Shown here: positions 46,801-55,768 of the stretch, piece after piece
Layout of the letters: every line of letters begins with the position of its first letter
Position numbering within the stretch: position 1 is the stretch's first letter
Origin: Ephemerocybe angulata
Taxonomy: Eukaryota > Basidiomycota > Agaricomycetes > Agaricales > Psathyrellaceae
Assembly: GCA_013368325.1 (NCBI GenBank)
Contig: JAACJK010000163.1
Coordinates: forward strand, 2,852,001 to 2,916,000
DNA: 64,000 bases
Direction: 5' to 3'
Made by a program: the position numbers and the translations under genes
Notes under the pieces: generated by a model
What the model saw: only the letters and a program-made list of their open reading frames with translations
Told to the model about the DNA's origin: nothing
The model's database searches: none

Positions 46801-49129
46801 TTATGACTCTGAGTAAACCAAGGCGCCCATGGGAAGCACTGCAGCAGGCGCATATACATGCAGGTCTCCGTTGTCCACCTTTTGCCTTCGGTTGTAAGAA
46901 ACCAGCCTGACCTAGTAACTTTTCAGAGATGAAAGACCAGGGAAGCCATGCAGACATACCACGCTGTGTTCAGAGTCGCCCCTCCTTTGGGACAAGATCT
47001 GCGGAGTAGTCGATTCGGGAAGGGAAAATGCGTGGACGACCTTCACAAGGATCATCGCCTTGGTGTGTCCTTGGTGTGCTCCTGAAAGAGCGTCGTCGGC
47101 GCTATGATGAAAACCTAGTTTAGTCAACAGTAGTACATAGAAAAAGCATCGCTTACTTGGTGGACTTGGAGTACGTAGAAAGCCCACTGGGATATCGGTC
47201 CTTTGTAAATGACTTGTGTACGAAGTAGCAAAATGGGCAACTCCGAGACGAGCAGGTGTTGATGCTACCGGAGTCCCCTGTATTGCATTCACGAATGACC
47301 GAAAACCATCGCTCGCTCTCTTTCAGCTGCCTTCCTCTGAGTGACTTCTTCAGCTGGGCCCTTCATAAACGAACTCAGCATCATGATCACGGAGATGTCC
47401 CAAGACATACTTATGTTCGTCGAAGGCCTTCGCTACGCTGTCATCTGGGACGAGGGCATACATGTGCCTCACAATCGCTTTGTGCTGGGAAGACTCAGAG
47501 TTGTCCCATCCTTGCAGGAACTGGGTGTTATCTAGGGTCAAGAGGAGGTTATCAACTTGCTCAGCTACGACGATTGCTGACTGACATTTATGGAATAAGA
47601 CATGACCTCTGGGAATCTCTAGGAGGGTAGGACCGGCATTTTTTATTGCAGCCAGGCAGACATCGTCGCAGTGTATAGCACTGGGAGAATCTGTCGGACG
47701 TGTCCAGCATGCCAGACATATTGAGCAAGTGCCTTCCATCGCTACGGGCACAGGCTAGGTCAATCTCATCGACGGGAAAGGCGCCGCATGTGCTTACCTT
47801 TGGCCAACGCTGCTGCTTTATCCCGACATTGCCGCCCGCACTGGGGGAAGGTAGTTTTGCCATTTGTGCGTTTCGGGAACTTATGGCATGTCTGTGGGAA
47901 ATGGTAAAAAGCAGTCAGCGCTGGACATGCAACTCAATGTCGGGGGAAGATGACCCACATCGCACAGGCTCACAGCCGTCTCTTTCGACTGTTGAAGCTT
48001 CAAGGCTGACGCACAAGTGAGTCCACAGGTGGGGTAGGGGCGCCCCGAGCTCCCGACGTGTTTGGGTTTGACACCACACACCTATGGAGTCCGTATGATA
48101 TGAGGAAGACGTTATACTCTCGGATATGTGGCACTCACATCGCACATCCCAGGGTGATTCCATGCCTGCGTCTGCCTGGACGGTCGCTGCTGCTCCAGAA
48201 CGGAAGCGCATTTCAGCCCGCAAGTCGGATAGCTGGTGTAGCCTCTGGAATAAGCAGGTTTCGCTTTGCATACCTAATGGCAGAAGTTTAGGTCATGGAG
48301 GGCTGTTAACAATTGGAATAGGGCTCACGATGCACAGGGGAGCAGCCGATGACGAGCTAAACTGGGCCTGAGGTCCCCAGCTTGAATTTGATGTGCCAGC
48401 TTTAGCGGCCACGATGCTGTACGTGGTACTTCCACTGGAGCCCTTGGCAATCGGAGGAGGTCTGAAGGGTGCAGCGAGCCCTTTTCCTTTACCACTTTGT
48501 CCTGGGTCGGAATCGATAGACATGTCAGAGCCCAAGTCTGACCACCCGTCATACACATCCGACATATCGGATCCCAGGAGGTCGAGTTCATCGTCCTTGT
48601 CGGCCGCTAATTCATATCCACCACGCTCTGACCCGACTGGTTCTTGGTGATCGATCAGCTGAGCGGGGTGTTCAGTGGTAAGGGTCGGCCTGCGGGACGA
48701 GTTTGGAGGTACGGCTTCACGACGATTCGTGTCTTCATAACCGTGTGACCTTGTGGTATGACTAGGAGACTCTGGACCTCGGTGGAGTGCTGTCTCTCGT
48801 TCTGAGGTAGAGATATTGCCGGGGTCGCCAATGCTGCGACTATACGCCCCACCCGACCCAGATAAATGCGCTTGGTGCCGCAAACCCTGGCGGCCTTCTT
48901 CCTCCGACTGAGTAGGAGCAGCTCGCCCAGGGGTAGTGAGAGCTTGGGCACCAGAGCGGCGTTGCATAGTGTCGCCTGGTGGATATCTGTGTTCAGGAGC
49001 AGCCAGCGCAGTATGATCAGGATGAGTAGATTGTGTTGCCGAAGAGCCTCTGGCCTGCAAAGGCGAACCCTGGGTGCCAAGGTTCGCGTTTCCAGCCCGC
49101 GAGTAGTGGGGGTCTGCGTATGGTGACAT
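46801..49129 (-). CDS. Degenerate ADP-ribosyltransferase-like protein, type II, copy D
   Basis: The ATG at 49129 opens MSPYADPHYSRAGNANLGTQ; about 270 disordered residues precede the Cys modules: VCKAKPAYSRGYTSYPTCGL, VCGVKPKHVGSSGRPYPTCG, CHKFPKRTNGKTTFPQCGRQ and CSICLACWTR..HCDDVC. The linker TLLEIPRGHVLF and FLQGWD parallels type I copies. In the PARP-like part the His motif YHGT is replaced (RWFSVIRECNTGDSGSI), the Tyr motif GVYSS reads GLSTYS, and the catalytic Glu position is Asp (VDNGDLHVY). The C-terminus ends PMGALVYSES at 46801. The structural Cys pair (CSSRSCPFC) and the KAMILVKVV strand remain. It is a predicted pseudo-enzyme, divergently paired with active-looking copy B. Exon edges are approximate inside the gene. 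Confidence 0.7.
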
Positions 49130-49573
49130 GGTACGACTCGGATGAAGAGCCTGAGAGGAGAGTGGTCGAGATCCAAGTCCTTTCTTTTATGGCCATGATC
49201 GCCAGATAAACGCCCAACGGAACGTGGGTGGAATGTGACCAAGAAGCGACAGGTTCCCGCGCCGCGTGTTTGCTTGCGAACTAGACCTGTAACAGGTCGG
49301 TACGCTTGCAAGCCAGCGTCTATGACGGCGAAGGTGGTCGAGGTCTATCGACCGGCTTCGCCGTCATAGACACTGCTTGCCAGTGTACCGACCTGTTACA
49401 GGTCTACTTGCGAACCACCATGTCTGATTCGGGCCTCTGAACGGTTTGCTTACTTTCTGGCGTCTATCGATGAATTCGATTCCTGCAGGCGAACTGCGCA
49501 TTCAAAAACGGCATATATAGACGGTTCCTTTCCCCGTCAGCCTCCCCTTGTCTTGTCCAATTCCAAGTCCACG
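49130..49573. promoter_or_regulatory. Divergent promoter between ART-D and ART-B
   Basis: Contains GTTCCCGCGCC at 49253-49263, the D-side block GATAAACGCCCA, and a TATA box (GCATATATAG, 49511-49520) about 55 bp before the ATG of B. The 444-bp gap includes a 125-bp insertion with its target duplication; without these it is 310 bp, almost the same as the E/G gap (309 bp). Confidence 0.65.
49282..49406. mobile_element. 125-bp foldback MITE with 9-bp target duplication
   Basis: The termini are long inverted repeats (TAGACCTGTAACAGGTCGGT at the left; its complement at the right) covering about 55 bp each side, around a short loop. The flanks carry the direct repeat CTTGCGAAC at 49273-49281 and 49407-49415. 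A 9-bp target duplication is typical of Mutator-like elements. The homologous promoters E/G and F/H lack it, so it is a recent insertion. Confidence 0.8.
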
Positions 49574-51410
49574 ATGTCCTCCAACCCTTACGCATACCCA
49601 GCTGATTTGGATTCGGATGACGATGAACTTGGATACGACGACTGGATCGACGATGACGAGGACACTCTCGCTGATAACATGAGCTCCATGAACATAAACC
49701 CGCCGGCATACGCGACCCCGCCCCGTTATTCTGGTTCAGGATCCTCATCCACCGCAAGTCTTCCGGTCTATACTACAACAGCTGATCAGCTATGTGTCGT
49801 GAGCCCATTCGCTACTTGATATGACATCCTTGGACTTACAGAAGCATCGGGCGCCATGTAGATTTGCAAGAGGAAGCCCCGGTATTCGGGCAACGGTAAA
49901 TCGTATCCTACGTGCGGCTTGACTTGTGCAGCCAAGCTCCAGGCGGCGGCCCAGGACCCAACCTCGGCCCCTCCTCCAGCGGGATACGGCACGCCGCCGG
50001 CTTTTGCGTTTACTGCCCTTTCAGGGCGTGCAGCGTCCGCGACCGGTAGTCCGAACCGGGGCGCTTCAAGACGCATTGTGAATCGGCCCTCCGTATCCAA
50101 CCTTGGCGGCTCAGCATTCCGTCCTCGACCAAACCCTCGCCCTGTGCAACCCGATAAACCAACTTGCGTAGTAAGATTGGTCGTTCGTTCTGGCCGCTGT
50201 TTCATTCCTCGTCTATGGGTAATTCATCAATGACTTTGTTTCCACAGGTTTGCAAAGTACGGTCGGTACATCGCGACTATGTGACGTGCGGGTTTTCGTG
50301 CATCGAGAAACTTAGCAAGGACGGAGGCGACCCGACCATGTGCGATGTATGTCGGCCCAGTTATATCTCAATGAAGTCTTACTGAGCTCGTCATGACCTT
50401 GTCAGTATTGCCACAGAAACCCGAGACTTACGGGAGAGAAACAATGCGGCCCTGCATGCGCAGAGAAAGCCAAGAACGCCTGTCTTCTGTGCAAGTGCCA
50501 GCCGAGGAACGGAAAGTACCATCTCTGCGGAAAGACCTGCAAACGTATCTCGACGAAGTCGACCCCGCTTATCCTGGAAGCACCAGAAGGCCATAAGACC
50601 TACGAAATGGGTAATGATCCCACAATTTAACTATCCAATGAAAACTAACTCATTCTCCTTAGTCGAGAAGAAGTTCCAGAGTGGGTGGAAAGACACAACC
50701 AGACCGATGCCCAAGATTAAGAAGGTGTTCAAGATCATCGAGAATGAGGAGTTTCTTCGGCCTTATGATGCCTATCGGTCTGTCTGTTTTTCATGTCTGG
50801 TCGTCGATGCTCATAGTATATTAGAAAAGCCGTTAAGAACGAAACCTTCCGTTATCACGGAACAGGCAGACAATGCCAGCTGGGTGTGACGACCACTCAG
50901 CTTTGCACGTCTTCAAGCTGCCCTGTTTGCAATATATTGAAGACCTCCTTCCAAGTCAGCATTGCCAAAACGACTGGAGCGTGAGCAGAACCAGTTCTCA
51001 TACATATGAGACCGACGTTGACTCTGATCTCAACAGGTTCGGCGCAGGCGTGTATTCCTCTTCTGCTTCTAATAAGTGCGTATTTAATCTGCTGGGCTGA
51101 GCGCTTAAACCAACGAATCGGGATGTTATTTCGCTAGGGCGTACAGCTACTGCGGTGCAAGCGGGGCGATGCTCTTGACGAAGGTTGTGCTAGGCAAGGT
51201 GAGGCAAGTAAGTGGGTGGAATGAAGTAATGGCGTGCCCTCCTGGCTTCAATTCGGTGAGTGGGCAAAACACGTTCCCAGATTGGCGTATATTGACTGTT
51301 GCATCTCCCTTTCGTCGCAGGTGGTATTCGATCGCATGGGCGGTAATCTGAATGAGACCATTGTTTACGAGAATGATGCTATTAGGCCTGTCTTCCTTAT
51401 CATGTTCTAG
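49574..51410 (+). CDS. ADP-ribosyltransferase-like (PARP-type) protein, type I, copy B
   Basis: Nine exons join exactly in frame to 451 residues: 49574-49798, 49862-50170, 50248-50346, 50406-50610, 50663-50777, 50825-50980, 51037-51075, 51138-51255, 51321-51410. Order: acidic N-terminus (DSDDDELGYDDWIDDDED), Cys modules ICKRKPRYSGNGKSYPTCGL, VCKVRSVHRDYVTCGFSC, YCHRNPRL..CGPAC and CLLCKCQPRNGKYHLCGKTC, then LILEAPEGHKTYEM, VEKKFQSGWK and the catalytic fold. The triad is intact: His in RYHGTGRQCQLG (codon 50856), Tyr in FGAGVYSSSASNKAYSY (51053), Glu in NLNETIVYENDAIRP (51354). The fold transfers ADP-ribose from NAD+; the Cys modules may bind zinc and nucleic acid or protein. It is the + strand partner of D. 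Confidence 0.85.
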
Positions 51411-51895
51411 TTTCCTCCTTATGTTGCGCGACGCGCTATACGCGCTATCCCTTCCATGCTTATGACTATAGTTGTATGAACGGGAACCTCAACGAGACTG
51501 TCGTCTATGGCGACGAGGCAATCCGTCCTGTGTATCGCGTCGGTTGATTGCAAAAAAGGTATCATCAAGGTCCAGTGGGCGCCTTGCCTTTTGCATTTAT
51601 CTACCACTAGCATCGCATGTCCATGGCCTCCATTTACCATTACCAGATTGTCTTGTACTTTGAATTTAATATACCCCTACACACACACACCTCGTGCCTG
51701 ATCGCAAACCATTGAGGCCCACCAACTCGACTTGGAATGGTTCGTCTTCAAGTTTCGTTGCTGAGGTTCCTTCTTATCGATAACCCCACGCGCACGGGTT
51801 GCGCAGCTGGCCATTCAGTACCCTTAAATGAGCTCGGATGACCTCGTCCTCAGTCTCTCTTCCTGTTGTTCGAATCCAAGCACACCAGTGATACG
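51411..51895. other. Spacer between ART-B and ART-C
   Basis: Holds the B 3' UTR, a remnant of another ART last exon (listed separately), and a short AC-repeat near 51680. The C promoter must lie at the right end. Confidence 0.5.
51476..51547 (+). pseudogene. Remnant of a type I ART terminal exon
   Basis: The frame MNGNLNETVVYGDEAIRPV is the terminal exon of a type I ART, containing the catalytic Glu block, and it sits after a TATAG acceptor-like sequence. It ends out of the usual FLIMF with YRVG. No upstream exons remain, so a further copy was lost here. Confidence 0.7.
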
Positions 51896-53510
51896 ATGGC
51901 TACACCATTCTCCTCCCAGTCTGGCTTGGGCTCGAACGATGGGAGCCCTGGTACAGGTTATAGCTGGAATGGTAGCAATCCCTTCAATATGCCACAGCCA
52001 GGAGGCCATCGTTCTGCCTACCATTACCCAGGTTCTGCCATTTTTGGGTATGGTGCAACAGCGGGGACCTTGTGCATCGTAAGTTCCGCCCACTGCACCG
52101 AAATTTAACCTAGGCGGTTTGAACCTTGACTATGATTAGGTTTGCAACATTCGACCTCCCTTCAGTCGCAACGGTAAATCGTATCCAACCTGTGGACTTA
52201 CATGCGCCTCGCGCCTCAAAGCCAGGCAGAGCGGCTCCCCTTGGGGTTCCTCCCAAGCACGCAGCGTTGATGGCGGTGCCAATCAAGGCGCTCAGCAAAG
52301 CGGCTCAAGGCCGGTCTGCGTAGTAGGTCATCTCCCTATTGTCTCCACTTCTGAGATCAGACTCGGAGACATTATGCTGATCAGTGTCTAGATCTGCAAG
52401 GTGCGGTCTACCTTGCAAGGCTACCTGACCTGTGGCCGCTCGTGCATCGAGAAGCTCTGTAAAGAAGGTGGAAATCCAGCGGTGTGCGATGTACGTCCTC
52501 AGTAGACCCGCAGCATTTTCATTCTGTTAACATGAAACGCGTTTGTTCTACTCGCACAGTACTGCCATGCTCGCCCTCGAGTAGCTGGCCAAAACCAATG
52601 CGGAGCGACCTGTGCCGCCAAAGCCAAAAACGCGTGTCTGCTCTGCAAATGCCGCCCCACAACTGGGAAGTTCCACCTTTGTGGCAAGATGTGCAAGACC
52701 ATCTCGACGATGAAGACCCCGCTTATCCTGGAAGCGCCCAAGGGGCACAAGACATATACTATGGGTTGGTTCAACCTCGTTTACTTCGATCCTGGGCTCT
52801 AGGAATGGACTAATAAGAGTTACAGTTGAATCTTTGTTTCAACAGGCATGGAAGTTGGGCACTGCGCCTATCATCAAGAAGATCTTCAAGATTATCGAGA
52901 ACGATGATTTTAGGCGCCCGTACGACGCGTACCTGTTCGTCGTTTTCCTTTCCCATTGCGTGGCCTCAACGTCGGGGAACTAACACTGCAGTAGAAAGGC
53001 AACTGGAAACGAGACATTCCGCTATCACGGCACCCGTCGCTCGTGCCAACTGGGTGTATCGACGACGGAACTCTGCGCCGACCCAAATTGCAGAATTTGT
53101 AACATCTTGAAGACGTCCTTCAAAGTCAGCCTCGCGAACAATGGGTGGTACGTCCCTTGAAAGGTTTCTGCAATTCAAATGATTAACGGACTTCATATTC
53201 GATGAAGTTTTGGGGCCGGGATATACTCCTCCTCTGCATCCAACACGGCTTACGCATACGGCGCCGCAACCGGTGCCATGATCTTGAACAAGGTCGTGCT
53301 GGGGAAACCGTATCCCACAGGACTGGGAACCACAAGTTGCCCAGCTGGATACAACTCTGTAAGCCCTCCGTTGTCAATTACATTTCTGTTGACTCACTTG
53401 AGATGGAACGTTGTATGGGTTAGGTGGTCTACGACGAAGGCGGTGCTAGCAACGAAACCATCGTCTACAGAGACGATGCTATCCGCCCAGTCTTCCTCAT
53501 TATGTTCTAA
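51896..53510 (+). CDS. ADP-ribosyltransferase-like (PARP-type) protein, type I, copy C
   Basis: The ATG at 51896 opens MATPFSSQSGLGSNDG; exon 1 is 51896-52078, exon 2 52140-52322, exon 3 52392-52490, exon 4 from 52560, last exon 53424-53510. The N-terminus is Gly/Ser-rich and not acidic, unlike B and G. Modules: VCNIRPPFSRNGKSYPTCGL, ICKVRSTLQGYLTCGRSC, YCHARPRVAGQNQCGATC and CLLCKCRPTTGKFHLCGKMC. The triad is intact: RYHGTRRSCQLGVSTT, FGAGIYSSSASNTAYAY and GGASNETIVYRDDAIRP. It is clearly more diverged from B than A or H are, so it is an older paralogue. It has no divergent type II partner. Confidence 0.8.
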
Positions 53511-53819
53511 ACTGCACTATGTGCGACATTCATCCAAACCAGTCTTCGTCCTTACATGTGTAACATATTTATCCTACGCTCAATCGCAGAACACTTCGTC
53601 CGCTGAGGTGAGAAACGCATGAAAAAATGGAAACACGAAACTTGAAAGAAAAAGAATGCAGTTGCGGGGGATAGCAAACGGACAGCGATGATCGAGAGAA
53701 TGACGGACTATGTAACTGATTGCAAAACACGGCCAAGAAAAAGAAACGGGTTAGGGGGTAAGGGGGAAAAAAGCTTGAAGATACGCTATCATTCAGCAAG
53801 AGGAAATGGGGTCCGCTAC
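53511..53819. other. 3' flank of ART-C
   Basis: No gene recognised. Confidence 0.4.
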
Positions 53820-54185
53820 CCGGTGGGCTGACCAGCATTTACTGGCCCCAGTAGCCACCCTGTCCCTGTTTCTGGTATTGGTAGTATCATACGTATGTAG
53901 TTGCCTTCGTTGGCAGCCTGCTGGGAGTATCCGAGGTGCTGAGGAGGTGCGGTTTGCTGGTGGTGCGCGGTCTGCTGGGGACCGCCGACACCAGCTCCAA
54001 CGCCGGCACCGACTGCACCTGGCTTTGCCCTCCCTGAGGCTGTCCCTGCACACCCTGAGTCTGTTGCTGGACAGAGGTACCACGTCCACTGGCGACGCCG
54101 ACATCCTTCGAGCCGTAAGGCTCGTAAGCAGCCTCGGGCGAGGCGGTCGCACGGGTCCGCTGGTCGCAGAGCTGGGAACGTTCAG
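53820..54185 (-). pseudogene. Possible Gln/Gly-rich gene fragment
   Basis: The minus strand reads AERSQLCDQRTRATASPEAA, then VQQQTQGVQGQPQGGQSQVQ; in the next frame it continues GPQQTAHHQQTAPPQHLGYS and later a QYQKQGQGGYWGQ end. The composition is that of a real low-complexity C-terminus, broken by frame changes or introns. It sits between the ART-C 3' flank and the PARG-2 3' UTR, like a captured gene piece. I do not recognise the parent gene. Confidence 0.35.
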
Positions 54186-54196
54186 CCTCAGTCAGG

Positions 54197-54253
54197 ATTA
54201 TATACCCTCTTTATTTGGCCATGACACATGTGTACAAACAACACAGTTAGGGG
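54197..54253 (-). terminator. PARG-2 3' UTR with AATAAA signal
   Basis: The minus strand reads CCAAATAAAGAGGGTATATA, nearly the same as behind PARG-1, and contains AATAAA. Confidence 0.5.
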
Positions 54254-55381
54254 CTAATGCGTATTTCGGCCGGTCTTCTCCCAGCCCTCCCAGCTGCCCT
54301 TGAAAGTGGCGAAGGTCGTGTCGCCAGTGACGGCGAAGAAGACTCTGTCGAACGAGAACGTGAACCGACCCCCCACCAACAGCTTCGCCCAAACCCGCGC
54401 CACCATATCCACTTTGTTCTTGAAGACCCCCGTCCCGAACGTTCCGAGCACGATGTTGCGAATACCCCTCGTCTCGAACAGATAGAGGATCCTCCCCATA
54501 CGCTCCTCCATGGCTGCCTCAATCTCCACTTCTGCCTGAGCCGTCAGGAACGTGGCCTTGTTCTCCAAGATGAGCCCAGCGTTGACTGCCGCACTCGATA
54601 CAACTTGGATAGGCATTGGATCCACTCCCTCGCCTTGATCGTTGTGGAAGACAATCACATCGGGGGAGAAGATCATGGTGTGGGTGTAGAATGGCGATTT
54701 GTGCTTTTTATGGACTTCGTAGAACCTCTTTCCCTCCTTCGACTTGAGCGAGCGCGACAGCGTTGAGACGCGTGCTATGGACTCTTCTTGCGCCTCTGCT
54801 CCGTTTTCAAACCCCCCGCCTGGCTGCGTCGCAGATGCAAAGTTGAGGACTCCTGTCTTGGGAGGTGCGCTCCCGTCCTGCGGTGCGAATCGATAGGAGT
54901 TGTGGAGGATGCGAGCAGCGTCGAGGGTGGATATATTGAGGATCGACACTGTCGCTTCCGCTGCGCGTTGGGTGTCACGGTGAGGGACGCTCTTCCAGTC
55001 GTTCAGGGGATAGTTCTCCTCGAAGAAGATGGTGCCTTCAACGGTCTCCTTAATCCCGAGCGAGATAGTCGCAGATCGATACTCGTACGAGCCTCTGTTG
55101 AGCGCCCGGAGAGTAAGCTCTGCGACCCGCTTTCGACGATCCCGTGGCTTTTCTTCCCTGCGAGAGGGGGCTGAATCATACAGGGGGCTCCATTTTTCGG
55201 GATGCCGACTGCTGTTTCCCTCCCTTTGACTCCGAATCTCTTCGACATCCTTCGTGGGTTTCTTCCCATTCCCTTTGTCTGACATGGTCTTGCTTTTGCT
55301 TGAGGAAGGCCCACTAGCTAATCCAATGGCCTCCGCTGCGCTGGTGAGAAGAGAAGCGACCGTGTCAACAACAGGGAGCAT
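54254..55381 (-). CDS. PARG-type macrodomain hydrolase, copy 2
   Basis: Single-exon gene; the first ATG in frame is at 55381 (MLPVVDTVASLLTSAAEAIG), giving 375 residues. It is a close paralogue of copy 1, with the catalytic block GVLNFASATQPGGGFENGAE and AQEESIARVSTLSRS kept, plus VSILNISTLDAARILHNSYR, HTMIFSPDVIVFHNDQG, AAVNAGLILENKA and RGIRNIVLGTFGTGVFKNKV. The N-terminal ~110 residues differ from copy 1 and lack its strongly hydrophobic start, so the two may act in different places. It lies 388 bp downstream of type II ART E, the same spacing and strand as copy 1 has to D. An ADP-ribose-removing activity is expected. Confidence 0.87.
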   Translation of the reverse strand: MLPVVDTVASLLTSAAEAIGLASGPSSSKSKTMSDKGNGKKPTKDVEEIRSQREGNSSRHPEKWSPLYDSAPSRREEKPRDRRKRVAELTLRALNRGSYEYRSATISLGIKETVEGTIFFEENYPLNDWKSVPHRDTQRAAEATVSILNISTLDAARILHNSYRFAPQDGSAPPKTGVLNFASATQPGGGFENGAEAQEESIARVSTLSRSLKSKEGKRFYEVHKKHKSPFYTHTMIFSPDVIVFHNDQGEGVDPMPIQVVSSAAVNAGLILENKATFLTAQAEVEIEAAMEERMGRILYLFETRGIRNIVLGTFGTGVFKNKVDMVARVWAKLLVGGRFTFSFDRVFFAVTGDTTFATFKGSWEGWEKTGRNTH

Positions 55382-55768
55382 CGGGGTGTGCGCAGTAGTG
55401 GTCAAAAGGAAAGAGCATGTTAACCCTTCGCAATCGCCTGCCTATCTATATCCGACCACACGTCATGAATCTCTAGGTTCAGCTTCCATCGCTGGCGATC
55501 CAGTTCATGAGCCACAATCTAACCTAACTGGTTGTTAGAGTTCATCGATAAGCGCCCATCCGCAATTGATTCACTTCAGCTGCGAACTTTAATTTTTACG
55601 CAGCAGGCTACAGAACCCATGACCAAGCCTCGTTGCATCCTCGTGGGCTGCAAGTGGGCATGATACAGAGGCGCTCGCTGTTAGACGAAGGTAAAGGACC
55701 GGCCATGAAGCTATCATCCTCTGCGCACGAGCGTATTCGAAGGGGACCACCGAAGCCCGTAGCTATAT
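55382..55768 (-). promoter_or_regulatory. PARG-2 upstream region
   Basis: Shares blocks with the PARG-1 upstream region (CAGAACCCATGACC, CATCCTCGTG). Confidence 0.5.

Noticed and set aside
53806..54303. 165-residue + strand frame with hydrophobic start
   Set aside because: It runs antisense through the PARG-2 3' end and the Q-rich fragment on the other strand; no family resemblance.
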